DNA of 64,000 nucleotides, from NCBI RefSeq assembly GCF_009749395.1, contig NZ_WBIR01000002.1:124001-188000 (forward strand), read 5' to 3'. The notes beneath the pieces were generated by a model. That model had not been told where the DNA came from and made no database searches. It saw nothing but the letters and a program-made list of their open reading frames with translations. Positions within the stretch are counted from its first letter, which is position 1. Each line of letters starts with the position of its first letter. Made by a program: the position numbers and the translations under genes. Source of the stretch: Agromyces salentinus. Its GTDB lineage: Bacteria; Actinomycetota; Actinomycetes; Actinomycetales; Microbacteriaceae. Of the stretch, positions 10,183-19,223 are shown piece after piece.

Positions 10183-11925
10183 TCAGTCGATGCGCATGGC
10201 GTCGCCGGGAGTGATGCCCGACACGGTGAAGGCGTCGACGGCGAACCAGTACGGGTGCCCGGCGTTGAGAGACCCGATCTCGAGCTCCGTGCGGTCGTAG
10301 ACGAGCCACGAGTGGTAGAGCTTGTCGGGCGCGAGGCCGTATCGGATGTTGTAGCCGACGGCGCCCGCCGAGGCATCCCATCGCAGTGCGACGGTGAGCG
10401 GATCGCGCCGCTCGCCCGACGGAGCGACTGCCGCTGCGAGGTCGGCGTCGCCGAGGCCGAAGACCCGCAGCCCGCTGACGGCGAAGGGCCCGCCGAACGG
10501 CATCGCCCCGGCCGTCACGCGGACGAACCGCGCTCGCTGCGCCTCGGGGAGCGCGATGAAGGCGTGCGGAGCATCCGCGCCGGTGCCGATGCTGTCGTGC
10601 ACGAGCGTCCACTCGACGCCGTCGAGCGAGAGCTCCACGCGCACCTCGGCCGGCTGCGGGTCCGCGAACACGGCGCGCTTGCCGAACGTCGCCTTCGCGA
10701 GGTCCTGCAGCTTCGGCGCCCGCGTGGCGAGACCGTGATCGGCGAGGTTCACCTGCACGGCGTGCACGTCGGCTGCCGCACCCAGATCCAGTTGCAGCCA
10801 CTCCCCCGGTCGATCGGTGCCGGCAACCCACCAGGTGCGCACCGACTCGTCGGTCGCGAGCGCGGGCCCGTGGCCCGCGAGCGAGGACGAAGCGGTGGCC
10901 GCCACCCGGTGCGACAGCAGCATCCAGCCGGCGGATGCTTCGGTCCACGGGTCGAACGCCCGGTCGGGCATGTTCATGGGGAAGTCGGCGAAGTTCTGGT
11001 TGCAGAACAGCACGCCGTCCTGGTCGAACCCCGCGGGGAACAGGCCGATGCGACGCTCGAAGTCCGCGTTGACGGAGATGCGCATCGTGGCGACATGCCA
11101 CCAGTTGCCGTGCCGGTCCTGGAAGGTGCTGCCGTGGCCCGCGCCGGTGATGAATCCGCCGGGCTTCGACGAGAACGGGCTGTTGGCGTCGTACTCGAAC
11201 GGCCCGAGGGGCCCCGGTCCGACGTAATAGCCGTCTGCGTAGGTGTTGAACTGGGTGCCGGGCCCGGCGTACTGCAGGTAGTACCGGTCATCGACGCGGT
11301 TCAGGTAGGCGCCCTCGATGAACGGGGCGTCGCCGATGTAGGCGTCCATGACCTTGCCCATGACGCCGCGGCGGACGACGGGCACGTAGTCGTCACCGGT
11401 GCGTTCCCACCCGCGCGCCGAGGTGTTCGCGGCGATCAGCGGCACCGGGTCGCCGATCCGCTGGAACGTCCCGCGGTCGAGTTCCACGCCCTGGATCGGC
11501 GCCTTGTGCGAGCATCCCCAATAGAGATAGAGGCGACCGTCGTCATCTTGGAACGTGTCCGGATCCCAGAATGCGATGTCGCTCGGCGCGATCTCCACGA
11601 AGTCGTCGGCGAGCGGATCGACGCTTCGGAAGAAGCGACCGTTCGACCGACGCGATGCCGTGAAGAGCAAAGCGCCGTCGACCTCTCGCACGTCGGGGGC
11701 GTAGTCGACCGCGGGGAGCCGGTCGGTGGGCTGCAGCGTCCACTCGACGAGGTCGTCCGAGTGCCAGAACCCACGCGTCATCGACGCGAACATGAAATAG
11801 CGGTCGCGAAAGAACACGACCGTCGGGTCGGCGGCCTCCCGGTGCACGCTGCGACCCGCGAACGGGGTCCGCACATCCTGATAGCGGTAGGCGAGATCGA
11901 GCGGGTTGCAGACCACTCCGGTCAT
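10183..11925 (-). CDS. Glycoside hydrolase family 43 with C-terminal discoidin-like (F5/8 C) and Fn3-like regions
   Basis: A 580-residue five-bladed beta-propeller glycosidase. The GH43 residues are the early Asp in EAADPTVVFFRDRYFMF (base), the middle Asp in AFWDPDTFQDDDGRLYLYWG and the later Glu in APFIEGAYL (acid). Residues ~350-480 look like a discoidin/F5/8C carbohydrate-binding domain (GEWLQLDLG, VRVTAG), and the last ~75 look Fn3-like. ATG at 11925 has GGGA six bases upstream and is preferred over a GTG 15 bases earlier. There is no signal peptide, so it probably acts on imported oligosaccharides. Family members include arabinofuranosidases, xylosidases and galactosidases; specificity is open. 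Confidence 0.85.
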   Translation of the reverse strand: MTGVVCNPLDLAYRYQDVRTPFAGRSVHREAADPTVVFFRDRYFMFASMTRGFWHSDDLVEWTLQPTDRLPAVDYAPDVREVDGALLFTASRRSNGRFFRSVDPLADDFVEIAPSDIAFWDPDTFQDDDGRLYLYWGCSHKAPIQGVELDRGTFQRIGDPVPLIAANTSARGWERTGDDYVPVVRRGVMGKVMDAYIGDAPFIEGAYLNRVDDRYYLQYAGPGTQFNTYADGYYVGPGPLGPFEYDANSPFSSKPGGFITGAGHGSTFQDRHGNWWHVATMRISVNADFERRIGLFPAGFDQDGVLFCNQNFADFPMNMPDRAFDPWTEASAGWMLLSHRVAATASSSLAGHGPALATDESVRTWWVAGTDRPGEWLQLDLGAAADVHAVQVNLADHGLATRAPKLQDLAKATFGKRAVFADPQPAEVRVELSLDGVEWTLVHDSIGTGADAPHAFIALPEAQRARFVRVTAGAMPFGGPFAVSGLRVFGLGDADLAAAVAPSGERRDPLTVALRWDASAGAVGYNIRYGLAPDKLYHSWLVYDRTELEIGSLNAGHPYWFAVDAFTVSGITPGDAMRID

Positions 11926-11936
11926 CCGGGATCCCT

Positions 11937-12770
11937 TCACCGGTTCTGCGCCGCAGTCGCCCGCAGGTGCGTGATCGACGCGGCGATCGCCTCGAAGGCG
12001 TCGCCGTCCACGTGGTCGAACTCGACCACCGGGAGGCAGGCGCCCGGGGCCGCCGCGAGCGTCGCATCGATCGGGAGTCCCCCGGTGCCGAGTGCGCGCT
12101 GGCCGAGGACCGCGGGATCGTACTCGCCACCCGCGGCGAACACGTCGACGGCGTGCACGGCATCCTTCAGGTGCAGTGCACGCACCCGCGACCCGAGCCG
12201 CTCCACGAGCTGCGGCACGTCCTGGCCCGCTGCCGCAGCCCAGTACACGTCGACTTCGAGGGCCGCTCGTTCGTCGAGCAGGGAGACGAAGTACTCGTAC
12301 GCGGTCAGGTCGCCGATGCGCTGGTGGAACTCGAAGGAGTGGTTGTGATAGCCGGCGCTGAGTCCTTCAGTGGCCGCCGCCTCGACGACCGCGTTCATCC
12401 GGTCGGCGGTGCGGGCGATGTCGTCGGCGGTGCGCCAGCGCTCGGCTGCGACCATCGGGTCGATCACGAGCGACGCGCCGAGTGCCCGAGCGGCCGCGAA
12501 TGCCGCCGCGGCGGCGGGAACCGGCACGGATCGCCCGCCGAACTGCATCTCGTCGGAGAGCAACGGCGCGTGGACGGTCGGGATGGTGAGCCCGTTCGCC
12601 GCCGATGCGGCCGCGATCTCCACCGGCCGATCGTAGGCCGAGAACGGCTCGATCGCGTCGGCACCGGCCGCCGCGAGTGGCCCGAGCACGGCGTCGAGGT
12701 CGGCCAGCTCGGTGCGGACGGAGTACAGCTGGACGCTGATGGTCGCGGCGGTCTCGATGCTCGCCCCCAT
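11937..12770 (-). CDS. Sugar phosphate isomerase/epimerase (xylose isomerase-like TIM barrel)
   Basis: A 277-residue AP-endonuclease-2/xylose-isomerase-like barrel protein. Typical elements are SVQLYSVR at the N-terminus, the metal-binding YHNHSFEF, LEVDVYW and ALHLKDA, and the late VVEFDH. The ATG at 12770 lies two bases after the preceding SDR stop. It belongs to the rhamnosidase/GH43 operon, pairing with the SDR for interconversion of released or oxidised sugars. Many such barrels are of unknown substrate, and I cannot assign one here. Confidence 0.85.
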   Translation of the reverse strand: MGASIETAATISVQLYSVRTELADLDAVLGPLAAAGADAIEPFSAYDRPVEIAAASAANGLTIPTVHAPLLSDEMQFGGRSVPVPAAAAAFAAARALGASLVIDPMVAAERWRTADDIARTADRMNAVVEAAATEGLSAGYHNHSFEFHQRIGDLTAYEYFVSLLDERAALEVDVYWAAAAGQDVPQLVERLGSRVRALHLKDAVHAVDVFAAGGEYDPAVLGQRALGTGGLPIDATLAAAPGACLPVVEFDHVDGDAFEAIAASITHLRATAAQNR

Positions 12771-12772
12771 CG

Positions 12773-13600
12773 TCAGATCGTCTCGCCGGCATCCGCGAGG
12801 AGCGTGCTCCCCGTCATGATGGTCGCGAGGTCGCTCGCGGCGAAGAGCACCACGCGGGCGATGTCGTCGGGAGTGCCCACGCGCCCGATCAGGCTCTGGG
12901 ACATCGCGGAGGGCATGTTGGAGGCGTCGATGCCCGCGTCGCCCATGGCTGCGAGGGCGGCCGCGGCGGCCGCCATGTTGCCCTCGGTCGGGACGAAGGT
13001 GGGGGCCACGCCGAGCACACGGATGCCCCGGGGCGCGAACTCGAGCGCCATCTGCTTCGTCATGCCCCGCACGGCGTGCTTCGAGCCGACGTAGGCGGCC
13101 AGCCCCGGCGCGGTGCCGCGGAAGCCGGCGGTCGAGATCACGTTGACGATGACGCCGCCGCCGGGCATGCGTCGGGCAGCCTCCCGAGCGCCGTTGCGGA
13201 CGCCCCTGGTGTTGACGGCGAAGACGTGGTCCCACTGCTCGTCGCTCATGTCGAGCACGGAGGCGCTCGGGAAGACCCCGGCGTTGTTGATCCAGATGTC
13301 GATGCCGCCGAACGCATCGACGACCCGGGACGCCGCGGCCGACACGGACGAGGAGTCCGCGACATCCATTCGCACCCCGAGGGTCGCGGCGCCGCGCGCC
13401 TCGGCGATGCCGGCGGCCGCGGCTGCGGCACGGTCGAGGTCGAGGTCGGCGATCGCGACCTCGGCGCCCGCTTCGGCCAGTCGCCCGGCGATCGCCAGGC
13501 CGAGTCCCTGTGCCCCGCCCGTCACGAGGGCCCGCCGGCCGTGGAGCGAGAGGAGGTCGGCCAGCGCGACGGCGGAGACATCCGCGAAGCCCCCGCTCAT
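12773..13600 (-). CDS. Short-chain dehydrogenase/reductase
   Basis: A 275-residue SDR with cofactor motif TGGAQGLG (residues ~27-34), NNAGV, and active-site Ser and Tyr-x-x-x-Lys in ISTAGFRG...AYVGSKHAVRGM. The ATG at 13600 overlaps the GH1 stop by four bases, so translation is coupled to the glucosidase. The acidic residue after the second beta strand (IADLDLD) suggests NAD(H) rather than NADP(H). A role in oxidising a glucoside-derived or rare sugar is inferred from the operon. Confidence 0.85.
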   Translation of the reverse strand: MSGGFADVSAVALADLLSLHGRRALVTGGAQGLGLAIAGRLAEAGAEVAIADLDLDRAAAAAAGIAEARGAATLGVRMDVADSSSVSAAASRVVDAFGGIDIWINNAGVFPSASVLDMSDEQWDHVFAVNTRGVRNGAREAARRMPGGGVIVNVISTAGFRGTAPGLAAYVGSKHAVRGMTKQMALEFAPRGIRVLGVAPTFVPTEGNMAAAAAALAAMGDAGIDASNMPSAMSQSLIGRVGTPDDIARVVLFAASDLATIMTGSTLLADAGETI

Positions 13601-14835
13601 GCGACCGCCTCGACCGTCTCGAGGGCGTTGCGCTGCGCGACGCGCCCGACCCAGGAAAGGCTCGGCTTCGGGGTGCGCACGAACGTGTCGCGGTCGACCG
13701 CGATGAGGCCGAAGGTCGGCTCCCAGTGCCCCCACTCGAAGTTGTCGAGCAACGACCAGTGCAGGTAGCCCCGCACGTCGATGCCGTCGGCGATCGTGCC
13801 GAGGAGCCCCTCCAGCGCTTCGCGGGTGTAGCGGATGCGCTGGGCGTCATCGGCCGTCGCGATGCCGTTCTCGGTGATCACGATCGGCGTGTGCTCGCTG
13901 ACCTCCCACGCGTGGCGAACGGCCATGGCGAGCGAGTCGGGGCGGTAGGCGGTGCCGACGAGCGTGTTGTCGGGGTGCGGCGGGTGCGCGACCAGGCCGT
14001 TCGCGTCGACCTGCTGGGTCGAATACGCCTGCACGCCGACGAAGTCGTCGCCCCGGCTGCCCTCCCAGTAGACGTCCTCCTTGCCGTGGCGGATCTGCAG
14101 GAGCTTCTCCTCGCCGCCGGGTGCCGCGGTCAGGGCCCCGGCAGCGATCGTCCAGCCGACGTTCGCACTCGTGCGGGCCCGCACGATCTCGCGCGCAGCG
14201 TGGTGGATGCGGGTGAACATGCGACCGATCTCGGGGTCGGCGTAGGTGAGGAAGTCGCTGTGCGTCTGCTTCTGCTCCTGGTCGCCGTCGGCCTCGACCG
14301 TGGGGCTGGTCCAGCTTCCGCCGGATGCCGAGAGGTGCCGCATCGCCGTCATGATCGCGGCCTGCATGTTCGGCTCGTTCATCGTGACGACCCACTCGAC
14401 GCCGTCGAGGATCGTGCAGGCCTGCTCCGTGAACGCGCAGAACAGCTCTTCCGCCTCGGGCGAGTCCCACCCGCCGAGCGCGGCGAACCACTGCGGCGTG
14501 GTGAAGTGCTGGAGCGTCACGACCGGCGTCACGCCGAGTTCGAGGCAGAACTCGATCATCCGGCGGTAGTGCGCGAGCTCCGCCTTCGAGAAGTGCCCGC
14601 GGACCGGCTCGATCCGCGACCATTCCAGGCTGAACCGGTACGACGTGAGTCCCGCGGAGGCGAGCAGGCGGATGTCCTCCTCGTAGCGGTGGTAGCTGTC
14701 GACCGCGTCGCCGGACAGCTCCATGCCGGGCATCATCTGCTCGCGCGCCCACCAGTCGCTGTTCACGTTGTTGCCCTCGATCTGGTGGCCGGCGGTCGCG
14801 GCGCCCCAGAGGAATCCATCGGGGAAGGTCGTCAT
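13597..14835 (-). CDS. Glycoside hydrolase family 1 (beta-glucosidase type)
   Basis: A 412-residue GH1 enzyme, slightly short for the family (430-480). It has the N-terminal signature FLWGAATAGHQIEGN, the acid/base Glu in VVTMNEPN and the nucleophile Glu in IVITENGIA. The usual C-terminal WSLLDNFEWGHWEPTFGL segment is present. It has no signal peptide, so it acts inside the cell. ATG at 14835 has GAGAGGA upstream. GH1 also includes beta-galactosidases and fucosidases; beta-glucosidase is the commonest activity. Confidence 0.9.
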   Translation of the reverse strand: MTTFPDGFLWGAATAGHQIEGNNVNSDWWAREQMMPGMELSGDAVDSYHRYEEDIRLLASAGLTSYRFSLEWSRIEPVRGHFSKAELAHYRRMIEFCLELGVTPVVTLQHFTTPQWFAALGGWDSPEAEELFCAFTEQACTILDGVEWVVTMNEPNMQAAIMTAMRHLSASGGSWTSPTVEADGDQEQKQTHSDFLTYADPEIGRMFTRIHHAAREIVRARTSANVGWTIAAGALTAAPGGEEKLLQIRHGKEDVYWEGSRGDDFVGVQAYSTQQVDANGLVAHPPHPDNTLVGTAYRPDSLAMAVRHAWEVSEHTPIVITENGIATADDAQRIRYTREALEGLLGTIADGIDVRGYLHWSLLDNFEWGHWEPTFGLIAVDRDTFVRTPKPSLSWVGRVAQRNALETVEAVA

Positions 14836-14907
14836 GAGGTGATCCTCTCGTTCGTGGTGTTGGTCAGGTTCTGGATACGGATGCCGCGGCGGATGCCTCG
14901 GTCGGGT

Positions 14908-17595
14908 TCAACCGGCGGGGACGCCCGCGGCGACCGGCAGCAGGGCGGATGCCTCGAACCGACCGGCACCGATCCGGCGTTCGGTGCCGTCGGGCATGCG
15001 CACGACGGCCGTGGTGCCCGAGGGGATCTCGGCGCTCAGGTGCATCCGCTCCCCCTCGATGCGCCAGTCGACGGCGAGCGTTCCCTGGGGGCTCTCATGC
15101 GTTCCGCGAGCCCAGGTGATGCCGCCGCCCGGGACGGGCGCGATGACGACCCGCTCCCAGCCGATCGAGTCCTCCTGCTGGCGGAGCCCGAGCGTGTGCG
15201 TGTGCAGGAACCGCATGGCGGCGCCCTTGCTGTAGTGGTTCAGGGACTCGTGGGCTTCGCCGTGCTCGTCGATGCCCTCCCAGTCCTCCCAGACCGTGGT
15301 GGCGCCGCGGTCGAGCATGTACCGCCACGACGGCGCGGTGCGCTGCTGCAGGAGCTCGTACGCGACATCCGCACGACCGCCGTCGGCGAGCACCGGCAGC
15401 AGGTCCCCGGTGGCGAGGAAGCCGGTGCCGACGTGGGTCCCCGCGTCGCGGATCAGCTCGACGAGCCGATCGAGCGCGCGATCGCGGAGGTCTTCCGGGA
15501 TGAGCCCGAACGCGAGGGCGCGCACGTACGCGGCCTGGCTGTCGGTCGAGGTGGTGCCGTCAGCACGCAGGTACGCCTGACGCCACGCGGCCGCGACGTG
15601 ATCGGCGACGACCGCGTAGCCGGCGGCCTCGTCGGGGCGGCCGAGGATCTCGGCGATGCGCGCGAGGGTCGCGGTCGAGCGGTACAGGTAGGCGGTACCG
15701 ACCTCGCCCTTGTCCGCCATGAACCATGCCATGGGGTCGTCCTTGATCGGGTCGATGCGATTGCCGTCGGCGTCGCGCTGCCTCGGCTCGGTCCATTCAC
15801 CCCAGTGGAACGTGCCGTCCCAGAGGTACTGCTCGAACGGCTCCGGGTCCGGCGAGGCCTGCACGCGGGCGTGGTGCCGCGTCGTGCGCGCCTGCTCGAG
15901 GGCCCACTCGACCCAGCGCCGCATCGCGTCGACGTTCTCGGCGAGCACCTGCTCGTCGCCGTACGAGCGGTAGAGCTCCCACGGCACGGCGATGATCGCG
16001 TCGCCCCAGCCGGAGGACCCGGTCATCATCGCGAACTGGTCGTCGAGGTGCTGCTTGATGCGGCGCCCGTCGGGCGAGAAGTTCGCGATGCGACCGTCGT
16101 CGAGCTGGTCGTCGCGCACCGAGCGCAGCCACTTGCGACTGAACCCGAGCACGTCGTAGAGGCGGGTCGCGGTCGGCGCGAAGACCTGGTAGTCGCCGGT
16201 CCAGGCCAGGCGTTCCCGGGTCGGGCAGTCCGTCGGCACGTCGACGGCGTTGCCCCGGAAGCTCCAGTCGGCGATCTCGTGCAGGCGGTTGAGCTCGTCG
16301 TCGCTGCACGCGAACGTCCCGGTTCGGACGAGATCCGTGTGGACGATCCGCATCTCGACCGACCGGGCCTCGACGGGCCGGCCGTCGGTGCGCGTGATGC
16401 GGGCGTACTGGAAGCCGTGCACCGTGTGCCGGGGCTCGAAGATGCCGCCGGCCTCACCCGCGACGACCTCGTCGCGCTGGACGAACGCCTTGGGCGCCTC
16501 GCCCGGGCGCTCGGAATCCAGGTGCGAGGTGCAGAGGTCGCCGTCGCGATCGAGGGCCTCGCCGTAGTCGATCACCGTGCGCGTTCCCGACTCGCCGAGA
16601 TCGCTCAGTCGGATCCATCCGGACGCGTTCTGGCCGAAGTCCGCGATCCACGCGCCGCCCGGGAGTCGGCGAAGCTCTTGCGGCGCTCGGGTCTCGATGA
16701 CGCGGACCGGAGGTGCGGGCGACCAGTCGATGGCCGGCGCGTCCACGACGTCGATCAGGACCGGCACCGGCACCGCTTCGGCTTCGGCTGCCGACAGGTC
16801 CAGCGTCTGCCCGTCCATCAGGTCGGCCCTGGTGATCGCGGATCCGGAGCACGTCCAGGTCGCATCGCTGCGGACGACCTGCCGGGTTCCATCGGCGAAC
16901 CGCAGGTGCAGTTCCGCTCGGGCGCCGAGCGTGGTGCCCCACCCGGCCGGCAAACGGAATGCGCCGACCTGCCCCCGGTACCAGCCGTCGGAGAGGACGA
17001 CCTCGATCCGGTTCTCCCCCGTGCGCAGCGACGTCGTCACATCGGCGGCCTGCGCAAAGAGCGTGCGGTCGTACGACGTCGAGCCCGGCGCGAGTTCGCT
17101 GGTGCCGGCCCGTTCGCCGTTCACGGTCGCCGTGGAGAGGCCGAGTGCGGTGCTGTACAGCCGCGCGGCGACGACGTCGCCGTGGACCGTGAAGGTTCCG
17201 GCGAGCACGTGCGCCGCCCTCTTCCCGTACCCCGCATCCTCGGACGAGCCGACCGTGGGCTCCACGGGCGAGATCCACGACGCCGACCAGTCCTGGTCCA
17301 GCAGGCCCGACTCGAAGGCCGCCCACTCCGACCACGCGGCATCGGACGCCGTGGCGCGGACGCGCCAGCGCACCCCCTGCGCGCTGCCGAGGGCATCGAA
17401 GGGCCACGGCACCAGGCGGCGACCGTCGACTTCCGCGACCGCGGGCGTCGCTCCGTCGACCTCGGCCTCCACGCGGTAGGCGGAGCGGATGTCGCGGTCC
17501 ACCGGGTCCTTCCAGGAGAGCCGAGGCCGTGACCCGGTGACGGCGAATCCGTCTCCGCCGCTGTCGACGGCGAGGTCGTGGGGTGCAGTGCGCAT
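14908..17595 (-). CDS. Glycoside hydrolase family 78 (alpha-L-rhamnosidase)
   Basis: An 895-residue protein with the multi-domain layout of bacterial alpha-L-rhamnosidases: N-terminal Fn3/beta domains (PRLSWKDP, ASWISP), a beta sandwich (TVNGERAGTSELAPGSTSYD), an (alpha/alpha)6 catalytic barrel with DVPTDCPTRERLAWTGDYQVF, and a C-terminal sandwich (HYSKGAAMRFLHTH, VAPVPGGGITWARGTHESPQG). Glu of RERLAWTGD and acidic residues after it are the expected catalytic site. No signal peptide is visible. It releases terminal rhamnose from oligosaccharides or plant glycosides and fits with the GH1, GH43 and MFS genes of the same operon. Confidence 0.93.
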   Translation of the reverse strand: MRTAPHDLAVDSGGDGFAVTGSRPRLSWKDPVDRDIRSAYRVEAEVDGATPAVAEVDGRRLVPWPFDALGSAQGVRWRVRATASDAAWSEWAAFESGLLDQDWSASWISPVEPTVGSSEDAGYGKRAAHVLAGTFTVHGDVVAARLYSTALGLSTATVNGERAGTSELAPGSTSYDRTLFAQAADVTTSLRTGENRIEVVLSDGWYRGQVGAFRLPAGWGTTLGARAELHLRFADGTRQVVRSDATWTCSGSAITRADLMDGQTLDLSAAEAEAVPVPVLIDVVDAPAIDWSPAPPVRVIETRAPQELRRLPGGAWIADFGQNASGWIRLSDLGESGTRTVIDYGEALDRDGDLCTSHLDSERPGEAPKAFVQRDEVVAGEAGGIFEPRHTVHGFQYARITRTDGRPVEARSVEMRIVHTDLVRTGTFACSDDELNRLHEIADWSFRGNAVDVPTDCPTRERLAWTGDYQVFAPTATRLYDVLGFSRKWLRSVRDDQLDDGRIANFSPDGRRIKQHLDDQFAMMTGSSGWGDAIIAVPWELYRSYGDEQVLAENVDAMRRWVEWALEQARTTRHHARVQASPDPEPFEQYLWDGTFHWGEWTEPRQRDADGNRIDPIKDDPMAWFMADKGEVGTAYLYRSTATLARIAEILGRPDEAAGYAVVADHVAAAWRQAYLRADGTTSTDSQAAYVRALAFGLIPEDLRDRALDRLVELIRDAGTHVGTGFLATGDLLPVLADGGRADVAYELLQQRTAPSWRYMLDRGATTVWEDWEGIDEHGEAHESLNHYSKGAAMRFLHTHTLGLRQQEDSIGWERVVIAPVPGGGITWARGTHESPQGTLAVDWRIEGERMHLSAEIPSGTTAVVRMPDGTERRIGAGRFEASALLPVAAGVPAG

Positions 17596-17653
17596 GGTCG
17601 ATCGATTCCGTTCGAGGTCCTGGTTCTGGTCGTGCGTCGGGCGAATCGGCCGG

Positions 17654-19042
17654 CTATCGGATGGACTTCACCTTGAGCAGGATGATGAGACCGCCGATGA
17701 GGGCGAAGACTCCGCCCGCCAGGTACAGCAGCGTGTAGTTCTTCTCGCCGCCGATCGCGCCGATCGTGATCACCAACCCGGCGAGCATCGGGGCGATCGC
17801 GCTCGGGATCTTCTGTGCGAACTGGATGACGGCCATGTAGCGGCCCGCTTCGTTGCGTTCGGGGATGATCGCGAACACGATGGCCTGGTCGACGGTCGCG
17901 AAGACGGCGATCGAGAGCTGCATGGTCACGGCACCCGCGATGATCTGCGGGAGTGACCATGCGGTGGCCTCGAGCACGGCGCCGCCCACGAAGAGCACGG
18001 CGGCGATCATCACGAACAGGCGCCGGCGCTGCAGCTTGTCGGAGAGGAACCCGCCGACGAGTGCGCCGATCGTCGCGGCCAGCACGCCGACCATGCCCAC
18101 GGTGGCGACCACGCCGGCGACCTCTCGGACCGGCATGTCGAGTCGTTGCGCGTAGAAGAACGTGCCGAATGTGGTGTTGAAGTACAGGCCGACGAAGAAC
18201 ACGAAGCGGCCGAGCCAGTTCCACGCGAAGTCCGGGTACTTGCGGATGCTGAAGCCGTAGCTCATGAACACGGACTTCGCCGTGACCTCGGTCGACGGCG
18301 CCAGGCCCTTCGAACTGCCCTCGGGCTTCACGAGCGGGAACAGCACGATCAGCACGGCGCCGATGACGCCCGGCACGAGGAACACGAGGAAGGTGCTCGA
18401 CGAGACCGCGTAGGCGACGCCGATGCCGAGCACGGGTGCGATCTGCGTCATCAGGCCGGTCAGGGCGGAGACGCGGCCACGCTGCTGTTCGGGAAGCTTG
18501 TCGGCCTGGAGCGTCTGCAGCGCCGCACCGGCGATCGACCAGCCCACCATGCCGAGGATCCAGCCCGCCCCGACGATGAGGAGTTCGGGGGCGAGGCCGA
18601 TGATGACGAGTCCGACCAGGCCGATGGCGGTGCCGAGGAAGAGGAAGGGCGCCCGTCGGCCGAACCGCGACCTCGTTCGATCGCTCCAGATGCCGACGAG
18701 CGGGCTGATCAGCAGGTACGCGACCTGGGCGGTGCCCGTGATGTACCCGAGCACCTCCTCGTGACCGGGCGCGAGCTCGGTGATCCGCACCGCGATGCCG
18801 TACGAGAGCGGCACCATCATCGCCATCGACGCGCCGAAGCTCGCGAGCATGAGCCAGAGGATGTATCCCCTGCTCATGGGCTGCGTCGGCTCGGAGGTCG
18901 CGCCGGGTGCCCGGCCTGCGCCGCCGGAGCTGTCGCGTGTCGCGGCATCCAGGTCGGACGCGGGTGCGATGCCGACCGGCGTGTTCGCAGTGATGCCGGC
19001 GGCGCTGAGCTGCTCCGCGTCGGGCACGTTCTTCGTCACCAT
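17654..19042 (-). CDS. MFS transporter
   Basis: A 462-residue major facilitator with about twelve transmembrane segments. The loop IWSDRTRSRFGRRAPF between segments 2 and 3 is the MFS signature and, with LLISPLVG, resembles the sucrose/glycoside (GPH/SUT-like) branch. ATG at 19042 has AAGGAG three bases upstream; the adjacent GTG at 19039 would have ideal spacing, so the exact start is uncertain by one codon. It is the first gene of the rhamnosidase operon and probably imports the oligosaccharide or glycoside the operon cleaves. Its promoter region carries two operators shared with the divergent TetR gene. Confidence 0.85.
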   Translation of the reverse strand: MVTKNVPDAEQLSAAGITANTPVGIAPASDLDAATRDSSGGAGRAPGATSEPTQPMSRGYILWLMLASFGASMAMMVPLSYGIAVRITELAPGHEEVLGYITGTAQVAYLLISPLVGIWSDRTRSRFGRRAPFLFLGTAIGLVGLVIIGLAPELLIVGAGWILGMVGWSIAGAALQTLQADKLPEQQRGRVSALTGLMTQIAPVLGIGVAYAVSSSTFLVFLVPGVIGAVLIVLFPLVKPEGSSKGLAPSTEVTAKSVFMSYGFSIRKYPDFAWNWLGRFVFFVGLYFNTTFGTFFYAQRLDMPVREVAGVVATVGMVGVLAATIGALVGGFLSDKLQRRRLFVMIAAVLFVGGAVLEATAWSLPQIIAGAVTMQLSIAVFATVDQAIVFAIIPERNEAGRYMAVIQFAQKIPSAIAPMLAGLVITIGAIGGEKNYTLLYLAGGVFALIGGLIILLKVKSIR

Positions 19043-19110
19043 TGACTCCTTATCGGGGTGAAACCGACCCCGCGATCGTACGCGCAGTCGAGCTGGGCAA
19101 CCACCCAAAA

Positions 19111-19127
19111 GTAACCACCGTGGTTAC
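19111..19127. promoter_or_regulatory. TetR operator copy 1 (GTAACC-N5-GGTTAC)
   Basis: Inverted repeat GTAACC/GGTTAC with a 5-bp spacer; pairing extends to nine-base arms with a 3-bp centre (19109-19129). It lies in the gap between the leftward MFS operon and the rightward TetR gene. Confidence 0.75.
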
Positions 19128-19139
19128 TTGAGCGCAACT

Positions 19140-19156
19140 GTAACCAGATCGGTTAC
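19140..19156. promoter_or_regulatory. TetR operator copy 2 (GTAACC-N5-GGTTAC)
   Basis: Second perfect GTAACC/GGTTAC repeat with the same 5-bp spacer, 29 bp from the first. The repeated geometry supports cooperative binding by the adjacent TetR protein. Confidence 0.75.
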
Positions 19157-19223
19157 TATTGGCAAGTCCGGCTCCCCCGAGGCCTGCCAGACTGGGACCG
19201 TGGAACTGGGATCAGGAGACGAG

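Noticed and set aside
13510..17532. A 1340-codon open frame on the plus strand
   Set aside because: It lies opposite the GH1 and GH78 genes, has an Arg/Asp/Val-heavy composition typical of antisense frames in GC-rich DNA and shows no domain.
19128..19223. Upstream TTG start for the first TetR gene
   Set aside because: It would translate through an operator; ATG 19224 has an ideally spaced AGGAG.
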